A stretch of DNA of 64,000 nucleotides from Hominimerdicola alba 8 (GCF_000178155.2 NZ_ADKM02000080.1:25357-89356); one strand, 5' to 3'. Shown: positions 51,101-60,539, counted from the stretch's first letter. Translations and numbers: made by a program. Notes: generated by a model not told the origin, from the letters alone.

Positions 51101-51972
51101 AAAAAAACCTCTTCGCCCAAACGCTTGATGAAATTTTCGCCTGCGATGCCGTTCGGGGTGTAACCCCAGCGGGTGAGTATCTCGTTGACTGCTTTTTCTG
51201 TGCCGTCGTAGAAACCGTCATGCGATACATCGAAGTTCGCAGAAGTCAGACCTTTTTCGCGGAATAAGTGAAGCAGTTGCTTTAACGCAAGCACGCCTAA
51301 AGACTTGTCGCCCTTTTTGAAACCCGATATATCAAGGAAATGTTCGGTCGGTTTGGCAAAGCCGTTGAATCCGCCGTTTTTTATTATGGAGGGGTAGTCG
51401 GTATATGCGTAGTCGCAGTCACAGGCACCGTTTACGCCGCTGACTTTTCCTGTGCTTGTATACTGCCACATACCGTAAGCGCCGCTGTAATTGCACCTAG
51501 AACCGTACTCAGCCACCCACAGCGCATAGCGTTCTGCAACTTCTGCTGTGATATATGTTTGAAGTGGTGAGCGGCTGATGTACAGCCCCGCGAAATACCC
51601 CGCCTTTTCCATCTCACCGCAGAAAGCTGTCACCAGCGCCGAACAGAACGCCTTTCCGCGCGAGAACTGCGACTGCTCTTCGAGGTCGAAGTATATCGGG
51701 TACTCAAACTGCTTGCCCCTGATGGCTTCCATGCAGACCGCCGCTTCTGCGCGGGCATCGGCTTCACTGGCGGCGTAGCTGTACCAGTACGCGCCCACAT
51801 TCAGACCCGCCGACTTAGCCTTGCGGTAGTTGTCTTCAAAAGTGGGGTCTTTCTGGCTGATATATCTGCCGTACCCCGCGCGGATAATTACAAAATCCAC
51901 TCCCGCCGATCTGACTTTGCCAAAGTCTATATCTCCCTGCCACTGAGAAACATCAATGCCTTTTATTTTCAT
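51085..51972 (-). CDS. GH25 lysozyme-like muramidase with C-terminal extra domain
   Basis: 295 residues. The GH25 domain (1 to about 200) has KGIDVSQWQGDIDF, VIIRAGYG, GAYWYSYA, the acid pair in YFDLEEQ (about residue 95), and MWQYTSTGKVSGV near its end. Residues about 215-290 resemble a peptidoglycan-binding helical domain (LGVLALKQLLHLFREKG). It has no signal peptide, so export needs a holin or another route, as for phage endolysins; it sits 260 bases beyond attR, outside the integrase element. The last residues IHNS come from a dispersed repeat. Confidence 0.9.
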   Translation of the reverse strand: MKIKGIDVSQWQGDIDFGKVRSAGVDFVIIRAGYGRYISQKDPTFEDNYRKAKSAGLNVGAYWYSYAASEADARAEAAVCMEAIRGKQFEYPIYFDLEEQSQFSRGKAFCSALVTAFCGEMEKAGYFAGLYISRSPLQTYITAEVAERYALWVAEYGSRCNYSGAYGMWQYTSTGKVSGVNGACDCDYAYTDYPSIIKNGGFNGFAKPTEHFLDISGFKKGDKSLGVLALKQLLHLFREKGLTSANFDVSHDGFYDGTEKAVNEILTRWGYTPNGIAGENFIKRLGEEVFLIHNS

Positions 51973-52106
51973 AAAATACCTCTTTTCTGTATTTGTATGA
52001 ATTATTCTATGCTTTGTGTTCGGGGAGTGTCACTGCAAAAACAGAACGCCCGCTCTGTCGGTCAGAATGGTACAGCGCTTACCGTACACGTTCTGAATAA
52101 GGGCAT

Positions 52107-52140
52107 AAAAAAACTCCTGTGCGTTTGCGCAGGAGTTCTT
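52107..52140 (-). terminator. terminator of metG
   Basis: AACTCCTGTGC / GCGCAGGAGTT hairpin with a seven-T run on the minus strand. Confidence 0.88.
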
Positions 52141-52189
52141 TGTGTTATCCGTGAGTGAATAAATATCATTCTCGCGGTCGTGTCACTGA

Positions 52190-54208
52190 TTATTTGTCGT
52201 TCTGCTCTTTGCTCTCAAACTGGCTCTCATGCCTTGTGAAGAAGTCTGTTCTCGGCGGCAGGAATTTCAGCTTGTGACCCTCACCGACATAGTGCGTCAG
52301 CGGCTCAAAGACGGTGTCCCAGCTCCACATCTCTTCACCCACCTGCAAATACTCTCTCACCTTTTCAGTGCCGAAAGGTGCCATCGGGTGAAGCAGTACA
52401 GCGGCTATCTTTATCATGTAGAACAGGTCGGCAAGCGCCTGAGAAAGTTCCTCAGCGGGGGTGTCCTCCTTAATGGTCTTAGCCATCAGCTTACTGCCGT
52501 TTCTGATGTAGCTGTCCAGCACGTAAGTACACTGGTGGAAAGCGAATTTCGACATGTGGCGCTCGTAATCAAGCACCGCCTTTTTGCCGTCGGCAAGCAC
52601 CTGTTCGCTTGGTGTATTTGAGGGCATAACGCCGTCAAAGTGCTTCTGTGTGGTGTAGAAAGCAGTTCTCACCATGCGGTTGTACACGTTTGAAAGCAGA
52701 AGACCGTCCTTTATAACGGGGTCTGCATCATCTGGCTTAGCGTCGGGATTGTAGGGCTTCGGCATGAAGCTGACAGATCTCTGACCCAGACCCAGACCCA
52801 GCCAGTGCATTCTCAGCTGTTCGGGGGTGTAGTAGTTCAGCAGGTCATCAGCCATCGGCGGCTTTACCGCACCCGAACTTGATGCCTTCTTATCAAGGAA
52901 CAGTATGTGGTGGTTAGCTATGATGACAGGAAGCTGCATCTCGCCCTCAGCGGGGTCGGCAGTCTTTTCAGCCGCCGCCTGCTGTGCTATCCACATGGCA
53001 GGCTCGGCAATGCCGTAGAAATAGATGTTGTCCTGTCCGATGAACTGGTAAACGCCGCTTTCCTTACTGCACCAGTAGTTCTTCCACTCGTCACGGCTCC
53101 TGCCCTGCTGTTCAAGGTAGGTCTGTGTGAAAGATACAGGTGCCCACAGCGACTCAGGCCATACCCACACGGTCAGACCGTCAACACCGTCCATCACAGG
53201 TGCAGGCACGCCCCACTCGATGTTGCCTGTAAGTCTGAAAGGCACGAGAGTCTTGCCTGTACGGTAGCGTATGCCGTTATTTGCCAGCACCTTGCAGGCT
53301 TCATCGCAGTCGCTAAGGGTCTTGAACTCAATGGTGAAAGAGGGCTTTTTCTTCTCTTCCAGATACTCGTGTGCGGGCATGCTGTCTTTCAGCGAGAGAT
53401 ACTTCTCCTCGAACTCACGCTTGATGTAGATAACAGGGGGCTTCAGGAACTCCTCTATGGTCTTCCAGACCACAGGGCGAACGTCCTTGCGCTTTTTCAG
53501 CATCTCTATCCAGTTTTTCAGCAGTTCTTCGTAGTCCCTCAGCTTGAAATACCAGTTGGTGACAGGGCGCATGGTGGGCTTTTCACCTGTCAGGGTGCTT
53601 ACAGGGTCTATGAGGTTCTCAGGCATATACTGGTGACCCAAGTCGCACTCGTCCGCATAGCCCTTTTCGGAAGTACAGCCCTCAACGGGACACTTGCCGA
53701 TGACCTGTCTGCCGTTAAGGAAACAGCCAGCTTTCTCGTCATAGAACTGCATGGTGCTTATCTGTTCCAGCTGACCCTTTTCGTGCAGTGAACGAATGAA
53801 CCAGTCGGTGACATCAGCGTGTATCTCCTTGCTTCTGCCCAGACCCGAAGCCGCAAATATGTCGGGTGAGATGCCGTAGTCATCAAGGGTCTTCTGCTGT
53901 TTGTCGTGGTTGCGCTGAACGAAATCTTCCAGCGAACCCTCAAACTCGCCCGCTTCGACTTTCTTGCGCCAGCCCTCAGCGATAGGCGAGCCGTAGCAGT
54001 CGGTACCGCCCACGAACACAACGTTCTCCTTGCCTATCCTGTCACGCAGAAATCTTGCGAACGTATCAGCAAACACGAACATTCCGCCCACATGACCGAA
54101 ATGCAGTTCCTTGTTGCCGTAAGGCATACCGCCCGTAATTACCGCCCTCTTTGGAAATTCGGGGCGAGGTATCTCAAAAGGCTTGCCGCCCTCTTTGTTT
54201 TTTGCCAT
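52190..54208 (-). CDS. metG: methionine--tRNA ligase
   Basis: 672 residues, a class I aminoacyl-tRNA synthetase of the MetRS kind. The HIGH-type motif is HFGHVGG (about residue 37), with a GMPYGNKELH lead-in; a zinc-type CPVEG..C segment follows near residue 170. The KMSKS loop is degenerate: FLDKKASSSG. The anticodon-binding helical domain fills the last 170 residues (NVYNRMVRTAFYTTQKHFDG). There is no C-terminal tRNA-binding (Trbp111) domain. It charges tRNA-Met in the cytoplasm. The altered KMSKS loop and internal insertions mark a distinct MetRS lineage, so a second copy elsewhere is possible. Confidence 0.88.
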   Translation of the reverse strand: MAKNKEGGKPFEIPRPEFPKRAVITGGMPYGNKELHFGHVGGMFVFADTFARFLRDRIGKENVVFVGGTDCYGSPIAEGWRKKVEAGEFEGSLEDFVQRNHDKQQKTLDDYGISPDIFAASGLGRSKEIHADVTDWFIRSLHEKGQLEQISTMQFYDEKAGCFLNGRQVIGKCPVEGCTSEKGYADECDLGHQYMPENLIDPVSTLTGEKPTMRPVTNWYFKLRDYEELLKNWIEMLKKRKDVRPVVWKTIEEFLKPPVIYIKREFEEKYLSLKDSMPAHEYLEEKKKPSFTIEFKTLSDCDEACKVLANNGIRYRTGKTLVPFRLTGNIEWGVPAPVMDGVDGLTVWVWPESLWAPVSFTQTYLEQQGRSRDEWKNYWCSKESGVYQFIGQDNIYFYGIAEPAMWIAQQAAAEKTADPAEGEMQLPVIIANHHILFLDKKASSSGAVKPPMADDLLNYYTPEQLRMHWLGLGLGQRSVSFMPKPYNPDAKPDDADPVIKDGLLLSNVYNRMVRTAFYTTQKHFDGVMPSNTPSEQVLADGKKAVLDYERHMSKFAFHQCTYVLDSYIRNGSKLMAKTIKEDTPAEELSQALADLFYMIKIAAVLLHPMAPFGTEKVREYLQVGEEMWSWDTVFEPLTHYVGEGHKLKFLPPRTDFFTRHESQFESKEQNDK

Positions 54209-54232
54209 TTTTATTCATCTCTTTCGTAAAAA

Positions 54233-55021
54233 TTATTGCCAATCTTCAAATTTAGGAAGTTGGTCTTTGTATTTTTTTGCACATATACCACAAGCCCAAT
54301 ATTCATTCTTGTAATATATTATCTCGTTTTCAGGAATATCAACCTCAGCATAATTTTCAGGCAGTATTTGTTTAGCTGCATTACAAGTGTCATTCATGTG
54401 AACGCAATTTGTATCTGTGTTCAGGATAAAGTGAACTGTCTGAACTTCCGGAATATACTCCGTTGTAGTTTTGATTTCTGTGGTTGTTGTTTCAACTGTA
54501 GTTGTTGTAGTAGTGGTGGTTTGTGATGTGGTAGTAGTTGCTGTTGTGGTAGTTGTAGTAGGTGTAGTAGTTGTTGTCGTTGTAGGGGTCGCAGTAGTGG
54601 TTGTTGTCAGTGTTGGAGTGGGAGTCGTAACTTCTGTGGTTGAAGCGGTTGTCGTATCTGATATAGATGAATTTTCATCATCAACTACCATTACTCTTTC
54701 TAAAGCCTCAATACTGCTTGTGTTCCCGTCAGAGGTTTCAACATTGTCACTGCTTTTTGGGGCAAAAATGATTACTGCTGAAAATAGTGTCAATATTCCA
54801 CAGACTATAACCCAAAGACTTTTGTGAGTGCTTTCTTTAAAATGTCTAAAAAACTTTCTGTTCGGTATAAGCGTTATTAATGCCATTATTAACATGGATA
54901 CTCCCAAAAAGGTCGTATGTTCTGTAAAGAAATATATTGAAAATGTCATGAATAAAGCAAATGCTATGATACCAAACAGATACAGAATTGAGGTTAAATG
55001 ATGTTTATTTGATTGTTTCAT
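54233..55021 (-). CDS. membrane protein with Thr-rich linker and Cys/His-type C-terminal domain
   Basis: 262 residues; the ATG at 55021 is the first Met with the protein's basic start MKQSNKHH, but the ribosome site is weak. Three hydrophobic segments (about 10-30, 35-52, 65-85) are followed by a Thr/Pro linker (about 115-195), encoded by simple ACA/ACT repeats. The C-terminal domain reads VHFILNTDTNCVHMNDTCNA and later WACGICAKKYKD: a His/Cys set that could bind zinc and resembles the NTNTxxFHxxxC domain seen in surface proteins. Function is unknown. Confidence 0.75.
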   Translation of the reverse strand: MKQSNKHHLTSILYLFGIIAFALFMTFSIYFFTEHTTFLGVSMLIMALITLIPNRKFFRHFKESTHKSLWVIVCGILTLFSAVIIFAPKSSDNVETSDGNTSSIEALERVMVVDDENSSISDTTTASTTEVTTPTPTLTTTTTATPTTTTTTTPTTTTTTATTTTSQTTTTTTTTVETTTTEIKTTTEYIPEVQTVHFILNTDTNCVHMNDTCNAAKQILPENYAEVDIPENEIIYYKNEYWACGICAKKYKDQLPKFEDWQ

Positions 55022-55059
55022 AGTTTTTCTTTCTTTATTATGCCACAAACATATAATGT

Positions 55060-55100
55060 CATGCCAATAATTATGAATTATGAATTATGAATTATGAATT
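55060..55100. repeat. AATTCATAATT repeat, copy 4, overlapping a gene end
   Basis: Reverse orientation: CATGCCAATAATTATGAATT, then more ATGAATT units. It supplies the last codons and stop of gltX (…IIHNS). Confidence 0.8.
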
Positions 55101-56748
55101 GAGAAATTCTTGCCCTTACGATGTCCTCGCCCAGTACATGGCTGACTTCGTGTATGTCGGGAGCGTTTGCTCTGCCTGTCAGCGCAATTCTCAGCATGTT
55201 GGTGATGTGTACGATACTGCCCTTGTACTTCTCAGGTTCTTTCTTGAAATCTTTCGGCTTTACCGCAAAGCCTAACTCTTCGGTTATGGCTTTTACCTTG
55301 TCGAACCATGCCGCACTGTCGTCAGCGTGGTCGTAGCTTGCCAGATATTTTTCAAAGAACGCCTTCTGCACCGCTTCATCAGCCTGCTCGTTCATATCGT
55401 CCTCAGGCTTGAAAGTTTCATCGTAGTAGAAACTCATGAAATCACATGCCTGTTTCCATGTTTCGATGTCCTTGCGGGGCTTCTTGCCGCTCTTGCCCAC
55501 GTTCAGCGCCGCAAGAGTCCTGTCCTTGTACTTTTTGAGAAGTTCTGCAAAGTCCTTGTTGTATTCCTCGCACCATGCCAGCCAGTTATCGTAGACGGTC
55601 TGTGCGTCCATGCGTGCTATGGTGTCTTTAGCTATGTCGCGCAGCTTGTCCATATCCACCAGTGCGCCCGATATAGACATCTTCTCGATGGAATAGGGGA
55701 ATTCCATGTAAGACTTATCGGGGTTTGCCGCACGCCATTCTTCATAGTTCGAGTTCAGCACTGTTAGCAGGAACTCCCATACCACATCACGGCTGATGCC
55801 CTCCTGCTGGTAGTAAGCCAGTGCCAGTTCAGGGTCTTTTCTTTTGGACAGCTTGCGCTTCTTCTGCTTAGTGGGGTCTTCCTCGTCCTGCTCTATCTTC
55901 ATAAGTGTGGCAGTGTGGCAGTAGATCGGCTGTTCCCAGCCCAGTTTGCCGAACAGTTCCACGTGCATCGGCAGTGAACTTATCCATTCCTCACCGCGTA
56001 TAACGTGCGTTGAACGCATCAGATGGTCGTCAACAACATGCGCAAAGTGATATGTGGGTATGCCGTCACTTTTGAGCAGTACGAAATCCGCAAAGTTGCG
56101 CGGCATCTCTATCTTTCCGCGAATAGCGTCCTCAACGACTATCCTCTCGCTGTTCATCTCACCGCGATATCTCAGCACCCATGTCTTGCCCGCTTCGATG
56201 TTCGCCTTTATCTCGTCCAGTGTCAGCGAGCGGCTCTTCTCGGCGTACTTGCCGTATATGCCCGGATCTTCCTTTTCTGCGGTCTGCTTGTCACGTATAG
56301 CCTGTATCTCCTCTTCCGTCAGGAAACATGGGTAAGCAAGCCCCTGCTCGACCAGCCATTTAGCGAACACATGGTATATGCCCGCACGCTGACGCTGTCT
56401 GTAAGGACCGTAAGCGCCGTTGTCACCCTCAGCTGTAGCACCCTCATCAAAGTGTACGCCAAAGTATTCCATAGCGTTTATCAGTGTTTCCACCGCACCC
56501 TCGACCTCACGCTTCTGGTCGGTATCTTCTATTCTCAGGTAGAAAACGCCGCCCGACTGATGAGCCAGCCTTTCAGCGATTATCGCGTTGTAAAGATTGC
56601 CCAGATGAACAAATCCTGTCGGTGAGGGACCTATCCTCGTCACACAAGCGCCCTCAGGAAGCTGTCTTGGCGGGAACTTAGCCTCCATATCGGCAGGCTG
56701 TGCGTCAACATCAGGGAAAAGCAGCTTTGCAAGTGCATTGAAGTCCAT
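55078..56748 (-). CDS. gltX: glutamate--tRNA ligase
   Basis: 556 residues from the ATG at 56748 (AAAAGGAT upstream); the open frame continues to 57063 without a site. The HIGH motif is PSPTGFVHLGNLY (about residue 45), the class I Glu-specific RIEDTDQKREVEGA follows, and the KMSKS motif is KRKLSKRKDPE (about 300). The C-terminal anticodon-binding domain is helical. It is longer than usual GltX (about 480) because of inserts after the KMSKS region (KDRTLAALNVGKSGKKPRKD). The C-terminal IHNS is made by a dispersed repeat. It charges tRNA-Glu, and perhaps tRNA-Gln. Confidence 0.92.
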   Translation of the reverse strand: MDFNALAKLLFPDVDAQPADMEAKFPPRQLPEGACVTRIGPSPTGFVHLGNLYNAIIAERLAHQSGGVFYLRIEDTDQKREVEGAVETLINAMEYFGVHFDEGATAEGDNGAYGPYRQRQRAGIYHVFAKWLVEQGLAYPCFLTEEEIQAIRDKQTAEKEDPGIYGKYAEKSRSLTLDEIKANIEAGKTWVLRYRGEMNSERIVVEDAIRGKIEMPRNFADFVLLKSDGIPTYHFAHVVDDHLMRSTHVIRGEEWISSLPMHVELFGKLGWEQPIYCHTATLMKIEQDEEDPTKQKKRKLSKRKDPELALAYYQQEGISRDVVWEFLLTVLNSNYEEWRAANPDKSYMEFPYSIEKMSISGALVDMDKLRDIAKDTIARMDAQTVYDNWLAWCEEYNKDFAELLKKYKDRTLAALNVGKSGKKPRKDIETWKQACDFMSFYYDETFKPEDDMNEQADEAVQKAFFEKYLASYDHADDSAAWFDKVKAITEELGFAVKPKDFKKEPEKYKGSIVHITNMLRIALTGRANAPDIHEVSHVLGEDIVRARISQFIIHNS

Positions 56749-56809
56749 GTTATCATATCCTTTTCTAAATATATAGTCGGTCTGCCGCTGGGCAGATAAA
56801 TACTTTATT

Positions 56810-56838
56810 ATTATAGCACATCTGCCATTGATTTTCAA
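56810..56838 (-). promoter_or_regulatory. promoter of gltX
   Basis: On the minus strand, TTGAAA (56838-56833), 17-base spacer, TATAAT (56815-56810). A TCTGCC/GGCAGA hairpin lies in the leader. Confidence 0.78.
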
Positions 56839-56938
56839 TAGGCAATTTATTAAATCATCAGCGCACCAAAGAAAATGGTAAAATTCGGCAGATTTTTGCG
56901 ACATTACACAAAAATTATGACACCTGTATAAAAAATGC

Positions 56939-56967
56939 TTGACTTTTATCGGTGTCAGTGCTATCAT
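56939..56967 (+). promoter_or_regulatory. promoter of the hemolysin-III gene
   Basis: TTGACT (56939-56944), 17-base spacer, TATCAT (56962-56967); GGAGGGAAG precedes the ATG. Confidence 0.7.
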
Positions 56968-56991
56968 GTAGTTACGGAGGGAAGTGTTTGA

Positions 56992-57657
56992 ATGAGTACT
57001 GAAATAAACAAAAGCCATAAGCGCTATACTCTCGGTGAGGAGATATTCAACTCGGTCAGTCACGGTATAGGCGGCGGGCTTTCCATAGCAGGCACAGTTG
57101 TGCTGATAGTTTCTGCGGCTGTTTATTCAGATGTGTGGGGCGTGGTCAGCAGTGCGGTGTACGGTGCATCGCTGATAATACTGTATACCATGTCAACTCT
57201 CTATCACGCACTTACTAATGATGCCGCAAAGCATTTTTTCAGGATAATGGATCATAACACCATATTTTTCCTGATAGCGGGCACATATACGCCCCTGACC
57301 CTTGTGCCGCTGAGGGGCGCGTTCGGCTGGGTGCTTTTCGGGGTGATATGGGCGGCGGCTGTGACGGGGATAGTGCTGAACTCCATAGACCTCGAAAAAT
57401 TCCGCAGACCGTCAGTTGTCTGCTACCTGATGATGGGCTGGGCGGTGCTCTTCGCAGTCAAGCCCATGCTGAGGACTGTCAACAGCATGTCACTTGTATT
57501 TTTGCTTGTCGGCGGGCTGTTCTACACGGTGGGCATAATTTTCTATGTGATGAAGAACAAGCGCTATTTTCATTCGATATGGCACCTGTTCACTATCGGC
57601 GGAAGTATTTTTCACTGGTTCGCGATACTTTTTATAATGGTAAAGAACGGGCGCTGA
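56992..57657 (+). CDS. hemolysin III family membrane protein
   Basis: 221 residues with seven membrane segments. It has the family hallmarks: LGEEIFNSVSHGIGGGLSI near the start, STLYHAL, RIMDHNTIFFLIAGTYTP, and a C-terminal HSIWHLFTIGGSIFHWFAI. The conserved His residues match the metal site of PAQR/YqfA-type hydrolases. The name is historic; most members are not haemolysins and may act in lipid metabolism. It has its own promoter and terminator. Confidence 0.92.
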   Translation: MSTEINKSHKRYTLGEEIFNSVSHGIGGGLSIAGTVVLIVSAAVYSDVWGVVSSAVYGASLIILYTMSTLYHALTNDAAKHFFRIMDHNTIFFLIAGTYTPLTLVPLRGAFGWVLFGVIWAAAVTGIVLNSIDLEKFRRPSVVCYLMMGWAVLFAVKPMLRTVNSMSLVFLLVGGLFYTVGIIFYVMKNKRYFHSIWHLFTIGGSIFHWFAILFIMVKNGR

Positions 57658-57675
57658 TACCCGTATCTGCAAGCT

Positions 57676-57709
57676 GTCTTCTGCCTGTATCGGCAGAAGA
57701 CTCTTTTTT
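57676..57709 (+). terminator. terminator of the hemolysin-III gene
   Basis: GTCTTCTGCC (57676-57685) / GGCAGAAGAC (57692-57701), then CTTTTTT on the plus strand. Confidence 0.88.
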
Positions 57710-57941
57710 GCGTCATGGCTGAACGGCATAACTTTCTGATGATAAGTTATGCTTGTGAACATATTAATAACTTTATGCGTTTTTTAACGTGCAATACGTT
57801 ATATAAGTTAATAGATGGATAATATTTTAAACACAAAATTTTCATCGAGAAATAGTATAATGAACCATGTTAATTTGGACAGCTGTATAAATTTCGTATC
57901 AATGTATAAAAATACGATGGTTGTAAAAAAGGAAAGTTCAT

Positions 57942-58598
57942 ATGAAAAAGCTATATATATTCGATCTTGACGGTACACTGGTAAATTCGCTGTACGATCT
58001 GGGCGAGGCGGTGAACACTGTGCTGGCTCGTCACGGCTGGGCTGTGCATGATATGGAGAAGTACAGGTATTTTGTCGGCAACGGCACACTCAAGCTGATA
58101 GAGCGGGCGCTCCCCGACGGCGAAAAGACCCCCGAACGCATCGCTGAGATACACGAAGAGTTTGCGGCAGAGTATGCGGAGAATCTTGTGAAGCATACAG
58201 CGCCTTATGACGGCATAAAAGAACTGGTAACGGAACTTAAAAAGCGCGGCGCTCTGCTGGCGGTGGCTTCAAACAAGCCCGACAGGTTCTCAAAAAAGAT
58301 AGTTGAAACGCTGTTCGGCAAGGGATTTTTTGACAAGGTGTACGGCAAGCGCGAGGGTGTTCCCACAAAGCCCGAACCTCAGATAATGCTGGATATAATG
58401 AATGAACTGGGCATAAAAGCTGAGGACTGTATCCATTCGGGTGACTCGAATGTAGATGTTGCCACCGCGCATAATGCAGGTGTGAAGTGTATAGGCTGTA
58501 CATGGGGCTTCCGCACTGAGGAAGAACTTCTTGAAGCGGGGGCTGACTATATAGCAGACAGCGCTGAGGACATACTCGCCCTCACAGAAGCGCTTTGA
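57942..58598 (+). CDS. HAD-family phosphatase, phosphoglycolate phosphatase type
   Basis: 218 residues. HAD motif I is IFDLDGTLVNS (Asp9 nucleophile), motif II is AVASNKPDRF, the motif III Lys lies in PTKPEPQIM and motif IV is HSGDSNVDVATAHNAG. A helical cap (about 20-85) follows motif I, as in Gph/PGP. It removes phosphate from small organic phosphates, with 2-phosphoglycolate the family standard; the exact substrate is open. It is followed 15 bases later by the acyl-CoA synthetase gene. Confidence 0.88.
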   Translation: MKKLYIFDLDGTLVNSLYDLGEAVNTVLARHGWAVHDMEKYRYFVGNGTLKLIERALPDGEKTPERIAEIHEEFAAEYAENLVKHTAPYDGIKELVTELKKRGALLAVASNKPDRFSKKIVETLFGKGFFDKVYGKREGVPTKPEPQIMLDIMNELGIKAEDCIHSGDSNVDVATAHNAGVKCIGCTWGFRTEEELLEAGADYIADSAEDILALTEAL

Positions 58599-58613
58599 AC
58601 GGAGGAGAACAAA

Positions 58614-60296
58614 ATGGTATCGATGAAGGATTTCTACAAGCAGTTCGTAAATGAAGAGGTGGACGAAAACGGCACTCTCAAAAAGTTTGAACTGGTGCTT
58701 AAGGACGATTTTAATTTCGGCTACGATGTTATAGATGAACTTGCAAGGCTTTATCCGCAGAAGAAAATGCTCCACTGGATAAACGATCACGGCGGTGAGC
58801 GGGAGTTCACTTATGAGGAGATGAGCAGGCTTTCAAATCAGTGCGCCAACATGATGCTGGCACACGGTGTCAAAAAGGGTGATATGCTTCTGGCAGTGCT
58901 GAAAAGGCACTACGAGTTCTGGATACTGGCTTACGGTCTTATAAAGATAGGCTGTGTGCTGATACCTGCCACCAGCCAGCTTATGCCGAAAGATTATATC
59001 TACCGCTTCAATGCGGCGAACGTAAAGTATGTTTGCGCCACTTATTTTGATGAGGTCGCAGACCGTATAGACGAAGCATGCAAAAAGTATGACGGCATAA
59101 AAGAGAAATTCATCTGTCGCGGCGAGAAAGAGGGCTGGACTGACTTCATGGCTGAACTGTCCAAATATCCCGACACTCTCGAAAAACAGCCCATGTCTAA
59201 AGATGACTATATGCTGGCTTATTTCAGTTCGGGCACAACAGGTCAGCCCAAGATGGCTATACATGCAAACGCTTACGCGGCAGGCTCTATCTCAACTGCA
59301 AAGCACTGGCATCATGTTGATGATACCAGCATACACCTGACTGTCAGCGAGTCGGGCTGGGCTAAGTGCGCATGGGGCAAGATGTTCGGTCAGATCATAT
59401 GCGGCGCTGAAGAATTCATCTATGATATGGACAGATTTCACCCCGATAAACTGCTGACTGTTTTGCAGGATTACAATATCACATCATTCTGCGCACCGCC
59501 CACCATGTACCGCTTCTTTATAAAGGAAGGTCTGGGCAATTATGACCTGTCCAAAATAAAGTATAGCTGTATCGCAGGCGAAGCGCTGAACGCAGAAGTC
59601 TTCAACCGCTGGAAGGAGTACACGGGTCTTGAACTGATGGAAGGTTTCGGTCAGACCGAGAGCGTGGTCATAGTTGCGAATTTCTTTGGCATGAAGCCGA
59701 AGCCCGGCTCAATGGGCAAGCCCTCGCCGCTGTATGACGTTGACATTATCCGCAAGGACGGCACAAGCTGTGACACGGGCGAAACAGGCGAGATAATCAT
59801 TCGCGCCGAGCGCGGCAAGCACCCCGCACTTTTTAAGGAATACTACGGCAACAAGGAACTTACCGACAACGCATGGCGCGGCGGGGTATACCACACAGGC
59901 GATACCGCCTACCGCGATGAGGACGGCTATTTCTGGTATGTGGGACGCACCGATGACCTCATAAAAGCATCGGGCTACCGCATCGGACCTTTTGAGATAG
60001 AGAGCATACTGATGGAACACCCCGCTGTTATGGAAGTCGCTGTAACTGCCGCTGATGATGAGATACGCGGCAAGGTGGTAAAGGCAACTATCGTCCTGTC
60101 AAGGGGCTATACAGGTTCGCCCGAACTGGTCAAGGAATTGCAGACTTATGTCAAGAAGTCCACAGCGCCCTATAAATACCCCCGTATCATCGAGTTCGTT
60201 GATGAACTCCCCAAGACCGACAGCGGCAAGATACGCCGTGTCGAGATAAGGGACAACGACCACAAGAAGTATGAGGAAGAACATTCGGGCAAGTGA
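58614..60296 (+). CDS. AMP-forming acyl-CoA/acetyl-CoA synthetase
   Basis: 560 residues with a GGAGGAG ribosome site. ANL-superfamily motifs: the P-loop-like YFSSGTTGQPKM (about residue 205), EGFGQTESV (about 345), YHTGDTAYRDEDGYFWYVGR (about 425) and the catalytic Lys in DSGKIRRVEI near the C-terminus. The length and GWAKCAWGKMFG stretch fit medium-chain or acetyl-CoA synthetases of the ACSM type. It activates a fatty or short-chain acid to its CoA ester with ATP. Co-transcribed with the HAD phosphatase. Confidence 0.9.
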   Translation: MVSMKDFYKQFVNEEVDENGTLKKFELVLKDDFNFGYDVIDELARLYPQKKMLHWINDHGGEREFTYEEMSRLSNQCANMMLAHGVKKGDMLLAVLKRHYEFWILAYGLIKIGCVLIPATSQLMPKDYIYRFNAANVKYVCATYFDEVADRIDEACKKYDGIKEKFICRGEKEGWTDFMAELSKYPDTLEKQPMSKDDYMLAYFSSGTTGQPKMAIHANAYAAGSISTAKHWHHVDDTSIHLTVSESGWAKCAWGKMFGQIICGAEEFIYDMDRFHPDKLLTVLQDYNITSFCAPPTMYRFFIKEGLGNYDLSKIKYSCIAGEALNAEVFNRWKEYTGLELMEGFGQTESVVIVANFFGMKPKPGSMGKPSPLYDVDIIRKDGTSCDTGETGEIIIRAERGKHPALFKEYYGNKELTDNAWRGGVYHTGDTAYRDEDGYFWYVGRTDDLIKASGYRIGPFEIESILMEHPAVMEVAVTAADDEIRGKVVKATIVLSRGYTGSPELVKELQTYVKKSTAPYKYPRIIEFVDELPKTDSGKIRRVEIRDNDHKKYEEEHSGK

Positions 60297-60315
60297 GAAA
60301 AGAATAATATCGCAT

Positions 60316-60353
60316 GGCGGGAACTCACAACAGCGTGAGTCCCCGCTTTTTGT
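60316..60353 (+). terminator. terminator of the acyl-CoA synthetase gene
   Basis: GCGGG-ACTCAC / GTGAGT-CCCGC hairpin, then TTTTTG. The stretch 60354-60539 holds no gene, but has a TATTTCTCCC/GGGAGAAAAATA hairpin. Confidence 0.82.
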
Positions 60354-60539
60354 CATGCTTTACTGCGGCAAATTGCTGATGATAACGATCCTGACAAAAT
60401 ATGGTCGTGCTTTTTGGTATTTCTCCCCGCCGCATGCAGGGAGAAAAATACACTTAAAACAATGCTCTGTCATTGTTATGTTTATGGGTATCTCTGCATT
60501 TTACGAAAATCGTATCACAGGCAAATTATGAAAAAACTA

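Noticed and set aside
60420..60455. Third copy of the 149-base MITE
   Set aside because: Only a short CTCCC..GGGAG hairpin is similar; the terminal repeats are absent.
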